Below are positions 1 through 6,780 of a stretch of 23,343 nt of DNA, piece after piece. The position numbers were made by a program, and so were the translations under genes. A model generated the notes under the pieces. It ran no database searches. It was not told the DNA's origin and worked only from the letters and a program-made list of their open reading frames with translations. The first letter of the stretch is position 1; each line of letters starts with the position of its first letter. Source of the DNA: an uncultured Megasphaera sp. (GTDB lineage Bacteria; Bacillota; Negativicutes; Veillonellales; Megasphaeraceae); the NCBI RefSeq assembly GCF_900539295.1, contig NZ_UQBH01000033.1, positions 1 through 23,343 on the forward strand, in the 5' to 3' direction.

Positions 1-77
1 CAAATGGGGAGATTCATGTCTTTATTTTATTTTGCGAAAAATATTATACCTTATCCCTAAATAAGGGATGGACAGCA

Positions 78-120
78 AAAAAAGAGGCTTGCCTTTTGAC
101 TGGGGCGAGCCTCTTTTTTC
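78..120. terminator. Bidirectional intrinsic terminator
   Basis: GAGGCTTGCC pairs with GGCGAGCCTC around a TTTTGACTGG loop. The stem is flanked by A-runs on the left and T-runs on the right, so it can stop transcripts from either side, including the minus-strand gene ending at 195. A near-identical loop and inner stem recur at 8970-9003. Confidence 0.8.
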
Positions 121-194
121 GAGTCGTGCTGTCTGATAAGAGAAAAGAAAAGGTCATACCGTATCGGTACGAGATGAGTTGGGATAGAGGGGGC

Positions 195-413
195 CTATGG
201 ACGGCATACTTTGCAGGGAACGTAGCCGGAGGAGACAGCTTCGTCCCGGCTGTTGAAGTAGGCGCGATTCGATTCGTTCATTTTCTGCTCCCAGCGGCAG
301 CCCTGAACGTGAAATTTCATGCTTTGCACGTTTCCCACATAGGCTGCAGAGGCGATGGCGGCAGTGGCTGTCCATAGAATCGTCGTTAAGGCAATAGCTA
401 TTTTCTTTTTCAT
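195..413 (-). CDS. Small secreted protein with Ada-like metal-binding fold
   Basis: This 72-residue protein has a clear signal peptide: a KKK start, a hydrophobic core to about residue 20, and a cut near ASA-AY. About 48 mature residues remain. They carry a Cys-Arg-Trp motif after FHVQGC and end in VPCKVCRP. This spacing (one Cys, then about 30 residues to CxxC) resembles the zinc-binding module of Ada, which also occurs as a C-terminal extension on secreted nucleases and as free small proteins in Firmicutes. Metal binding is inferred from these cysteines; the biological role is unknown. The start is supported by AAGGAG nine bases upstream and by a good promoter at 449-477. The gene stands alone, between the terminator at 78-120 and the CRISPR leader. 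A lone domain cut off from a longer nuclease is possible, but the intact signal peptide argues for a complete gene. Confidence 0.7.
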   Translation of the reverse strand: MKKKIAIALTTILWTATAAIASAAYVGNVQSMKFHVQGCRWEQKMNESNRAYFNSRDEAVSSGYVPCKVCRP

Positions 414-448
414 GACAGGCTCTCCTTTTTTTAATAATCTTTAATATA

Positions 449-477
449 ATTATAGCGAATATAGTTAATTATGAAAA
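449..477 (-). promoter_or_regulatory. Promoter of the secreted Cys-rich gene
   Basis: On the minus strand TTTTCA (472-477), a 17-base spacer and TATAAT (449-454) form a sigma-A-type promoter about 36 bases before the start codon at 413. Confidence 0.6.
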
Positions 478-569
478 GTAAATTAGAGATATTCATTAAA
501 AGCGCGAGATTCGTGTCGGCGGCGATGCGTGAAGAAAATGGAGACGTATTAGGGTTTTTAGGAACATGA

Positions 570-835
570 TGATATAATGAAAGTAAGGAAATGCGGAGCT
601 GGGAGACTATGCCCCGAAGATACTCCGCTAATAGGACGTCAGATAAAATCTATACCGGAAGACACACGGCGAAACGGCATTGCGAAAGTGTAGTGAACAG
701 CCTATTAGCGGCTAAAAATGGGATAAAAGCAAGGGAAACTTTGAGCGAATCCCTAAATCAGTAAGTATACAACGTGTCTGTGGGAGTATATCCCCATAGA
801 TGCAAACAAAAGTGACTGGGAAAAAGCACTTTTGC
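570..835 (+). promoter_or_regulatory. CRISPR leader 1 with extended -10 promoter and conserved hairpins
   Basis: This is the AT-rich, non-coding stretch before array 1. It begins with an extended -10 box TGATATAAT (570-578) and runs to the first repeat. It resembles the leader at 12425-12668, sharing GGACGTCA (634-641), AGTGAACA (692-699), GAATCCCTAAAT, GGGAGTATAT and ATAGATGCAAACAAAAGTGA. Three helices are visible: 625-635 with 701-711 (11 perfect pairs); 774-784 with 793-803; and CAAAAGTG (807-814) with CACTTTTG (827-834), which ends one base before repeat 1. Each helix has a counterpart in leader 2 built from partly different bases. The leader should drive pre-crRNA transcription and mark the spacer-insertion end. 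Whether the hairpins act as RNA or as DNA sites is unknown. Confidence 0.75.
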
Positions 836-1864
836 GTCGTGCCTCGTAAGGGGCACGTGGATTGAAACTATTTTAGCCCATATCGTATGACCAATAACAT
901 CGTCGTGCCTCGTAAGGGGCACGTGGATTGAAACGGAGTGGGCGTTTTTAGTTTGTCTGTAAAAAAAGTCGTGCCTCGTAAGGGGCGCGTGGATTGAAAC
1001 AATTTTATCCGTGAAACGTACGGGCACTTGGAAGTCGCGCTCCTTGTGGGGCGCGTGGATTGAAACGTCTGTCCGAAAGTCCTGCCTTCGGCGTCGAACG
1101 TCGTGCCTCGTAAGGGCACGTGGATTGAAACATGAACTGCTGAACGTAGTTAGCAGAACGAGTACGTCGTGCCTCGCAAGGGGCGTGTGGATTGAAACAG
1201 ATATTCTTTCATGACCAAGGTCTCGCTATCAGTCATGCCTCGCAAGAGGCACGTGGATTGAAACACGGCAAGCAGAGATTGTATTTGACGGCGATACCGT
1301 CGTGCCTCGCAAGGGGCACATGGATTGAAACATCCGGAACGTCTAAAACCGGCTGGCATACCGAGTCGTGCCTCGCAAGAGGCGCGTGGATTGGAACGGC
1401 TGTCGTCCCGCCTAGTGATACGGATACGCCGTCGTGCCCCGCAAGGGGTGCGTGGATTGAAACGATTGGCAATATCAGACGTTTGCCTTGACCTATTGTC
1501 GTGCCCCACAAAGGGCGCGTGGATTGAAACGTCCCACAGGCCGATACCGGGGATGAGAAATTGAGTCGTGTCTCGCAAGGGGAACGTGGATTGAAACTCG
1601 GCCACGCTGGCGGTGACATTACGGAGCGCGTGTCGTGCCTCGCAAGGGGCACGTGGATTGAAACCTTGCACCAGACGCCAAAGTATTTCATGGCGTTGCG
1701 TCGTGCCTCGCAAAGGGCATGTGGATTGAAACCGGTGAGCTGAAAGAGCTTATTAGAGAGGCCATTGTCGTGCCTTGCAAGGGCACGTGGATTGAAACAT
1801 TGATGCCCTGAATAAATTCAGATGGGCTGCCGTCGTGCCTCGCAAGGGGCACGTGGATTGAAAT
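836..1864 (+). CRISPR. CRISPR array 1, subtype I-C-like, 16 repeats and 15 spacers
   Basis: Sixteen repeats of 32-33 bases follow the pattern GTCGTGCCTCGCAAGG...CGTGGATTGAAAC. They start at 836, 902, 968, 1034, 1100, 1166, 1232, 1299, 1365, 1431, 1498, 1565, 1632, 1700, 1767 and 1832. Spacers are 33-35 bases. The GTGGATTGAAAC end and the short G/C-rich stem are typical of subtype I-C repeats. The leader and promoter lie on the left, so newer spacers should be at the low-coordinate end. The last repeat ends in T instead of C, a common mark of the distal end. Repeats are unusually varied, with substitutions in the stem and loop in most copies and ATTGGAAC in the ninth. No cas genes are nearby. 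Open frames across the array in several frames are repeat artefacts. Confidence 0.97.
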
Positions 1865-1865
1865 G

Positions 1866-1874
1866 TGATATAAT
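1866..1874 (+). promoter_or_regulatory. Extended -10 promoter for the Mrr-like gene
   Basis: TGATATAAT begins two bases after the last repeat of array 1 and lies about 55 bases before the ATG at 1930. No good -35 box is visible, as is usual for extended -10 promoters; the -35 region would lie inside the last repeat. Confidence 0.5.
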
Positions 1875-1929
1875 TAAAATTAAGTTGAAAATGCATTATT
1901 CAAAACACGAGATAAGGCGGTAGAAGGAC

Positions 1930-2934
1930 ATGTCTCATGAAGAAAAACGCGTATGGGGAATCCATACTTTGGATGATAATTTATTTTTGCAGCACGATGT
2001 CATTGCCATTGGCTGGGAGGATATGGGCGATTTGAGTCAGATCGAAGCCAATCGCGAGGCTTTTAAAGAAAGGTACGCAGCCGTTTATCCTGATGCCCGG
2101 AAGGGCCGGATTTCAACCCATGCCGGCATGCTCTATCGATTTGTCCACGAGGTCGGGATCGGTGATTACGTGGTATTTCCTTCAAAAATCGATCGCCGGA
2201 TTAATATCGGCATCATCGAAGGCGGATATGAGTTTCATCCGAGCGATGCGTCGTATGGGCAGCAGCGTAAGGTGACATGGTTGAAACATCTTCCCCGTAC
2301 TTTTTTCTCTCAAGGGGCGCTGTATGAAATCGGTTCGGCCATGACCTTCTTTTCGGTAAAAAATTATGCCGACGAGTTTCTTTCTGCCCTTGATAAGGGA
2401 TTCGAGAAACAGACGGAAGCCATCGAGCCTGAGGAAGATGAAACGGTGGGAGCTGCGGCAGCGGATATCGTAGAGGCGACGAGAGATTTCATTTTGAAGG
2501 AACTGAGCAAGCATCTCAAAGGATATGGTTTAGAGGATTTTGTGGCCGACCTGTTACGAGCCATGGGGTATCGTACCATCGTGTCGGCCCATGGCGGAGA
2601 CAGCGGAATCGACATTACGGCCTATAAAGATGAGCTGCCTCCCCGCATTCTGGTCCAGGTCAAAAGTCAGGACGGCGACATAAAGGAAGCGGCAATCCAG
2701 TCCTTGAAAGGCGCTATGCGCGAAGGGGATTACGGCCTTTTTGTCACCTTATCCAACTATACCCGGAATGCTCAAAAGTATCTGGACAGCACGCCCATCA
2801 TTCGCGGCATCAATGGAAACGAGCTGGTCGATTTGATTTTGAAATACTATCCCGATTTGAGTGAAAAGTATCAACAGATGATTCCCTTAAAGCGCGTCTA
2901 TATTCCCGTTGTACGTGAGGATGCCGAGCCATAA
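1930..2934 (+). CDS. Mrr-family restriction endonuclease
   Basis: A 334-residue protein in two parts. Residues 1-150 form an N-terminal domain with motifs such as WGIHT and GWEDMGDL and a GDYVVFPSK strand, often seen fused to Mrr nucleases. After an acidic linker (about 163-180), residues 195-300 form the Mrr catalytic domain of the PD-(D/E)xK superfamily: E202 in GLEDFVADLL, D228 in GGDSGIDI, and Q243-x-K245 in VQVKS. Mrr enzymes are usually type IV (modification-dependent) DNases, so the likely role is cutting modified foreign DNA; the actual target is not evident. The start is supported by AGAAGGA eight bases upstream. No methyltransferase gene is adjacent, which fits type IV. The gene starts right after array 1 and ends before a strong terminator at 3023, so it is a single-gene unit in a defence neighbourhood. 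Confidence 0.88.
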   Translation: MSHEEKRVWGIHTLDDNLFLQHDVIAIGWEDMGDLSQIEANREAFKERYAAVYPDARKGRISTHAGMLYRFVHEVGIGDYVVFPSKIDRRINIGIIEGGYEFHPSDASYGQQRKVTWLKHLPRTFFSQGALYEIGSAMTFFSVKNYADEFLSALDKGFEKQTEAIEPEEDETVGAAAADIVEATRDFILKELSKHLKGYGLEDFVADLLRAMGYRTIVSAHGGDSGIDITAYKDELPPRILVQVKSQDGDIKEAAIQSLKGAMREGDYGLFVTLSNYTRNAQKYLDSTPIIRGINGNELVDLILKYYPDLSEKYQQMIPLKRVYIPVVREDAEP

Positions 2935-3022
2935 GGGGCTTTGGATGGGGCCGGGAGAGAATCCTTGTGGGACTGACGATGAATGCGGGAGCTCCGTACC
3001 TTATTTTGATAACAGAAAGACG

Positions 3023-3074
3023 AGCCATATCGATCGCCCTTTTGCTTCGGTCGGGCTGTCGATATGGCTTTTTT
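3023..3074. terminator. Strong intrinsic terminator after the Mrr gene
   Basis: AGCCATATCGA pairs with TCGATATGGCT, with an inner GCCC/GGGC stem and a loop near TTTTGCTTCGG, followed by six T residues. It closes the Mrr transcript. Confidence 0.9.
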
Positions 3075-3349
3075 GAATAGGACAGATTCTGTCAGAGCCG
3101 GCTTATATCATAGAGAGTAAAGCAGCGAAGGCGAACGGGCCGCATCGGATCGGACGACGATTCTGGGGTGGGTGCAGGCCGCGGCGGCTGACGGGCGTCG
3201 CTTTGCAGGCGGATTATTTTATGAATCTGTGATATAATGAAATCAAAATCGTATTAAAACACAGCGCAAGGCAGGGGAAAAGGCCCGATGAGGCCTTGTT
3301 GTACCGCTGCCGGCTATGTTCATTTTATTCGTATAAAGGAGTTGAGCGC
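3075..3349 (+). promoter_or_regulatory. Intergenic region with extended -10 promoter (3230-3238)
   Basis: No gene is visible here. The left part is G/C-rich and featureless. TGATATAAT at 3230-3238, followed by GAAATCAAAA, matches the promoter boxes at 570 and 1866 and implies an untranslated leader of about 105 bases before the gene at 3350. No strong -35 box was found. Confidence 0.5.
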
Positions 3350-3739
3350 ATGAGACAGTTGGCTAAAGCATTGGCGGTCTTTTTGTTGATATATCTGATC
3401 CTGTTTGGCTGCGCCGGTCCTTCTAAGGCGGCCGACGTTTGGGTCGATCATTGGCCGTCGGAGAATGTCGATTGGTACGTCATGGATGATACCTTCGCCT
3501 CGGGAACGGATTCATCGGGACCGTGGTTTGCCGTGGCGATGAAACGAGTTCAAAACGGTCGCTTGGACAAGGTCGTGACCTGGCGTTTCTTTAAGTCTGA
3601 TACGAGAATCTGGCAATACTACACGAGTTCCATGGCCGGTGGCCGCCGTACGGGCGTCATGGTGCCCAATAAAATCTTTGAATACGGCATGAATCGGGCA
3701 GGCTGGTCTTATTCTAATGACGGTATGCATTATTATTAA
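3350..3739 (+). CDS. Secreted protein of unknown function, first tandem paralogue
   Basis: A 129-residue protein with an N-terminal signal sequence: RQLAK, a hydrophobic stretch of about 17 residues, then GPSKA-ADVW with a signal peptidase cut near residue 27. A Cys after ILFG weakly resembles a lipobox, so a lipoprotein is possible. The mature part of about 100 residues is rich in Trp, Tyr and Asp and shares VMDDT, KRVQNGRLD, TWRF, PNKIFEYGMN and GWSY with the next gene. No known domain is recognised. The ATG at 3350 is chosen over an upstream in-frame start at 3296 because AAAGGAG lies just before it and the signal peptide begins there. It forms a two-gene unit with its paralogue, 56 bases away. 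The product probably sits in the periplasm or at the cell surface. Confidence 0.75.
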   Translation: MRQLAKALAVFLLIYLILFGCAGPSKAADVWVDHWPSENVDWYVMDDTFASGTDSSGPWFAVAMKRVQNGRLDKVVTWRFFKSDTRIWQYYTSSMAGGRRTGVMVPNKIFEYGMNRAGWSYSNDGMHYY

Positions 3740-3795
3740 GGAGCTGCTGACGCTGCAGTTCACAGGACTTTCTGTTCGCAAAGGAGCTGAGTGTT

Positions 3796-4185
3796 GTGAA
3801 AATGTTGTGGAAGGCTTTGCTGATTTGTTGTGTAGGATGTATGTGTTTCTTTGCCGGTACCGGTCCGGCTAAGGCTACGGACGTTTGGGTCACTCATCTG
3901 GCATCGGATAATGTAGACGTCTATGTCATGGATGATACCTTAGCCTATGGGACGAGTGCTGCCGGGAAGTGGTTTTCTGTCTCTGTAAAACGGGTTCAAA
4001 ACGGCAGGTTGGATCAAGTGATGACCTGGCGTTTTTCTCAGTACAAGACGGACATGTGGCGGTATCGGACCAACACCATGTCGGGGAATCACACGACAGT
4101 GCTCATGGCGCCCAATAAGATCTTTGAATACGGTATGAATCAGTTGGGCTGGTCTTATCGTCTGAACGGGACGTATTACCAGTAA
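3796..4185 (+). CDS. Secreted protein of unknown function, second tandem paralogue
   Basis: A 129-residue protein, the same length as its upstream neighbour and about half identical over the mature part (DVWV, NVD, YVMDDT, KRVQNGRLD, PNKIFEYGMN, GWSY). It is clearly a tandem gene duplication. The signal peptide runs to about AKA-TDVW. The Cys of the first copy's lipobox-like motif has no matching counterpart here, although the hydrophobic core has several other Cys residues. The start is taken as GTG at 3796 because AAGGAG lies nine bases upstream; an ATG two codons later is possible but would be too far from that site. The gene ends before the terminator at 4250. Function is unknown. Confidence 0.75.
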   Translation: MKMLWKALLICCVGCMCFFAGTGPAKATDVWVTHLASDNVDVYVMDDTLAYGTSAAGKWFSVSVKRVQNGRLDQVMTWRFSQYKTDMWRYRTNTMSGNHTTVLMAPNKIFEYGMNQLGWSYRLNGTYYQ

Positions 4186-4249
4186 GCATCCCAGGTCTGA
4201 TCAGCCGTCAGAAAAAGAGATAGAACTGAATTATTCTGAACCGGGAATG

Positions 4250-4281
4250 AAAGCCGCGGGTCCGTAGACTTGCGGCTTTTT
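4250..4281. terminator. Intrinsic terminator after the secreted pair
   Basis: AAAGCCGC pairs with GCGGCTTT around a 14-base loop and is followed by T-rich sequence. It separates the plus-strand pair from the minus-strand radical SAM gene ending at 4326. Confidence 0.8.
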
Positions 4282-4325
4282 CCGTTGCCTGAAACAGCGC
4301 CTTTTCATGAATCGTCCCGTTGCTG

Positions 4326-5027
4326 TTACGATGGCAGGGCCGATTGCAGCCACTTTGTGATGGCTGCCAGTCTTTCCGGAGAGATGGCCAATACTTTATC
4401 GAAGGGAGGCTCCAAGGTTACGACTTGAAGGACGTCGGGCTTTAGGGATTGGACGGCCTTGTGGAAAATTTCGAGAGAGTCCGGGTCGTCACTATAGCCT
4501 TTTACGATGGTAATTTCCAAGTGGAAACGGCCGCTGTAGTTTTTTCTGAATTGCAGCATATTTTCGAGGTGCTGATGAAGGGTGTAGCCCGGAAGGGGCC
4601 GCTGTGCCTTTTGAAAGGCTTCTTCGTGGGCCATTTTTAGTTCGCCAATGACTTCTTCACAGCAATCGGCCAGTCTGGCATATTCCGGATTCCCGTAGAG
4701 ATACCCGTTGGAGAGGAGGCGTATGGGAATCCCGGCTTCGTGAATGGTATCGATGATCGATTCGAGTTCCGGTAAGAGCAGCGCTTCTCCCAGGGAGTTA
4801 ATAAAGACTAAGTCGGGACGTAGGTCACGGAGCCGTCGCCGTAAGTCGCCAATAGCAGGGGTCAGGTCGTCCAAATGGACGGTTTCGTCGGTTTGCACGT
4901 GGGTTAACTTTCGGCTGACCGGGCAAAAGATGCAGTTAAAATTGCAGTATTTATCCGGGAAGAGATTGACCTCTAAGATCGTTTTTCCATTTTCTTCGTA
5001 AGGTTCTTTGTAAAAGAATGTATCCAT
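4326..5027 (-). CDS. Radical SAM protein of unknown substrate
   Basis: A 233-residue protein. The CxxxCxxC motif is C28-x3-C32-x2-C35 in KYCNFNCIFCPV, which binds the [4Fe-4S] cluster that cleaves S-adenosylmethionine. Downstream are features of the radical SAM barrel: VFINSLGEALLLPEL, an IRLLSNG strand (the SAM-binding GGE-type and ribose-contact regions) and LEITIVKGYSDD. It lacks a C-terminal SPASM or second Fe-S domain, so it is a minimal single-domain enzyme, most like the COG0731-type group. Its substrate cannot be told from sequence. The start has AGGAGG nine bases upstream. It is a single-gene unit with its own promoter (5149-5177) and a leader containing a terminator-like hairpin just before the ribosome site, which suggests expression is controlled by attenuation. 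Confidence 0.85.
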   Translation of the reverse strand: MDTFFYKEPYEENGKTILEVNLFPDKYCNFNCIFCPVSRKLTHVQTDETVHLDDLTPAIGDLRRRLRDLRPDLVFINSLGEALLLPELESIIDTIHEAGIPIRLLSNGYLYGNPEYARLADCCEEVIGELKMAHEEAFQKAQRPLPGYTLHQHLENMLQFRKNYSGRFHLEITIVKGYSDDPDSLEIFHKAVQSLKPDVLQVVTLEPPFDKVLAISPERLAAITKWLQSALPS

Positions 5028-5042
5028 CTTGTCCTCCTAATA

Positions 5043-5177
5043 TAAAAAAAGCGCCGCTTCCTCATCTGCTAAGACCTGACGATGAGAAATACGGCGTACT
5101 CTGACTACTCGGCAGCAGTCAGTACCATTAATCTATGAAGTTGAACTGATTATAGCAGAGATTTTCGGAAGAATCAA
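5043..5177 (-). promoter_or_regulatory. Promoter and attenuator-like leader of the radical SAM gene
   Basis: On the minus strand, -35 TTGATT (5172-5177), a 17-base spacer and extended -10 TGCTATAAT (5149-5157) predict a start near 5142. The leader first forms a hairpin from GTAC-TGACT and AGTCA-GA-GTAC (5096-5125). A second long stem follows (CGCCG with CGGCG, CTCATC with GATGAG, 5052-5096), then seven U residues (5044-5050), six bases before the AGGAGG of the gene. The terminator thus lies inside the 5' UTR. It may be an attenuator or an unrecognised riboswitch; a free-standing short RNA is the alternative. It matches no riboswitch class I know. Confidence 0.6.
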
Positions 5178-5232
5178 TGGGAAATTTTCTCCCAAGGGCC
5201 ATCCCTTAGCCGTAGCGAAGGACTTCTTTCGA

Positions 5233-5241
5233 TGGTATAAT
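5233..5241 (+). promoter_or_regulatory. Extended -10 promoter of tag
   Basis: TGGTATAAT lies about 145 bases before the chosen tag start, giving a fairly long leader. No clear -35 box is visible. Confidence 0.45.
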
Positions 5242-5384
5242 GAGGATACGGAAACATGTGTTTGCCAATGAACCTTGTCAGGCCTGCCGCCCCTGTCCCC
5301 GGGACTATCATGGCTCTAAGCCTCTGTTTCGATGGGGACTGCGAAGGGCGGGCAGCCTTTCAGGCCATGAAAGGGGAGAGAAAG

Positions 5385-5990
5385 ATGGGATATTGTGAAT
5401 GGGCCAGTATGGATCCGCTCAATACGGTGTATCATGATAACGAATGGGGCGTTCCCGTTCACGACGACCGCCATATGTTTGAGCACCTGACCTTGGAAAA
5501 CCTGCAGTGCGGCCTCAGTTGGCTCATTGTACTTAGAAAGCGCGAGATTATTCGGCAGTGCTTCGATAACTTTGACTACGATAAGATTGCGGCCTACGAT
5601 GACGCCGATGTAGAACGCATTATGAACACTGAAGGCATGATCCGCTCGCCAAGAAAGATTCGGGCCATCATCAGCAATGCTCAGTGCTGTCAGAAAGTGC
5701 GGGACGAGTTCGGCAGCTTTTCCGATTACATCTGGGGCTTTAGTGACGGAAAAATCATCCTCTACCAAGGTCACGATAAGGGGAAGATTCCCGTCAGCAA
5801 CGGCCTGTCGGACCGGCTTAGCAAAGATCTGAAGAAACGGGGCTTTAAGTACGTCGGTCCCGTAACCATCTACTCCCACCTTCAGGCCTGCGGCATCATC
5901 AACGACCACGATGTAACCTGCCCGTGTAGGAAGAAAATCTTGGACGCCCATCCGACGGTGAACAAGAGACGGGATAAAGAAGTCTATTGA
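5385..5990 (+). CDS. tag: DNA-3-methyladenine glycosylase I
   Basis: A 201-residue protein matching the Tag family along its whole length. The enzyme removes 3-methyladenine from alkylated DNA, starting base excision repair in the cytoplasm. The four zinc ligands of the E. coli enzyme are present at the same numbers: C4 (GYCEW), H17 (VYHDNEWG), H175 and C179 (NDHDVTC). The ENLQCGLSW segment around residue 40 holds the conserved Glu and the substrate pocket, and SNGLSD and KRGFKYVGP are family motifs. The ATG at 5385 is preferred because GGGGAGAG lies just upstream and it gives the standard family start MGYCEW; the frame stays open to 5256, but that part has no family similarity. It is a single gene with promoter at 5233 and terminator at 5997. 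Confidence 0.96.
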   Translation: MGYCEWASMDPLNTVYHDNEWGVPVHDDRHMFEHLTLENLQCGLSWLIVLRKREIIRQCFDNFDYDKIAAYDDADVERIMNTEGMIRSPRKIRAIISNAQCCQKVRDEFGSFSDYIWGFSDGKIILYQGHDKGKIPVSNGLSDRLSKDLKKRGFKYVGPVTIYSHLQACGIINDHDVTCPCRKKILDAHPTVNKRRDKEVY

Positions 5991-5996
5991 TAGAAC

Positions 5997-6032
5997 GAAA
6001 CGCCGTGAGTTTTGAAGACTGGCGGCGTTTTT
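5997..6032. terminator. Intrinsic terminator after tag
   Basis: AAACGCCG pairs with CGGCGTTT and is followed by further T residues, seven bases past the tag stop codon. Confidence 0.85.
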
Positions 6033-6390
6033 GCGTGGAGATACGATGGAGCTGACGGCAAGTCTGTATCGGCGCTCGGTATCATTCCCTCGAAAGATTT
6101 TGCCATATTGGTGACGATGATGAACCCGGTGATGCGTCTTTGTGAAGCAACGAAAGATCGAGACTAAGACAATGCGCTATACTTGACAAGGAGCGTATGA
6201 TATACTGATACATAAGAGCATGCCGTTGAAAAGGGCTTACGCGTAAGGCGGTGCAAGGATTTTGCCGATTCCTTTGGCGGACCTGATTTTCTTTTCTGTA
6301 AATAAAGGCTATAAATCTTGAGTTTATATATCCTTGGGATAACATTCTATTTTTAGCGGGTAAGGTGTCAACCATAGGAAGGTGAAGCTG
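6033..6390. other. Intergenic region with a palindrome, no confident gene
   Basis: No credible gene is seen; a minus-strand frame at 6082-6375 lacks a ribosome site and domain. A perfect 12-base palindrome CTTACGCGTAAG (6236-6247) could be an operator. TTGACA at 6183-6188 looks like a -35 box, but the possible -10 boxes after it (TATACT at 12 bases, GATACA at 18) are poor. Confidence 0.35.
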
Positions 6391-6531
6391 ATGAAGAAGA
6401 TGAAGGTAAGTCGGATAATCGGTTTTGGGTTTGGATTTATGCTTCCGAAGATACTGAAAACGGCCGTAAAAATTGCCGTGATTTTGGGGATCGGGTATTT
6501 AGCTACCAGAGAGTATAGCAAAGCAAAATAG
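6391..6531 (+). CDS. Small membrane peptide, 46 residues
   Basis: A short frame encoding a Lys-rich start (MKKMKVSRI), a hydrophobic segment of about 25 residues broken by one Lys-rich step (GFGFGFMLPKILK, then AVKIAVILGIGYLA) and a charged tail TREYSKAK. This suggests a one-pass or hairpin membrane peptide. AGGAAGGTG lies just before the ATG, and a strong terminator follows 15 bases after the stop, so it seems to be a real single-gene unit. No family is recognised. It lies between tag and the ATPase/TOPRIM pair but has its own terminator, so no functional link is implied. A toxin of the small hydrophobic type is one possibility, but nothing in the sequence shows it. Confidence 0.5.
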   Translation: MKKMKVSRIIGFGFGFMLPKILKTAVKIAVILGIGYLATREYSKAK

Positions 6532-6545
6532 CCGCTTTGAGACGA

Positions 6546-6600
6546 ACCGACCCTTAACGTTGGATCTGAAAATCTGACGTTAGGAGGTCGGTATTTTTTT
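6546..6600. terminator. Strong intrinsic terminator
   Basis: ACCGACC pairs with GGTCGGT and an inner TAACGT pairs with ACGTTA, followed by seven T residues. It closes the small-peptide transcript. Confidence 0.88.
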
Positions 6601-6780
6601 GCAAGATACAGGCACGAGTTGAAGAACAAGGCTATGGGCTGTTACTTTAAAACCAGGCGATTTTGCCATAGAAAAGAAAAATCGGGGCTCGAAGGATATA
6701 TAAGCATTCGAAACACATGCAGATGGGAGTTTTATAAAAAGTATATACGAAAGTTTAGCAAAATGTGTGTATAAAGGCAG

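Noticed and set aside
1..77. Left edge, checked for a truncated gene
   Set aside because: AT-rich with stops in all frames and no family similarity; nothing to report.
758..1743. Open frames on both strands across array 1, with repeating peptides such as SCLARG and RGTWIET
   Set aside because: They are translations of CRISPR repeats and spacers, recur in several frames, and lack ribosome sites.
5256..5384. N-terminal extension of tag by 43 codons
   Set aside because: The extension has no family similarity; the ATG at 5385 has its own ribosome site and puts the zinc ligands at the usual positions.
6183..6212. TTGACA considered as a full promoter
   Set aside because: The possible -10 boxes are either too close (12 bases) or weak, so it is mentioned only as part of the intergenic description.
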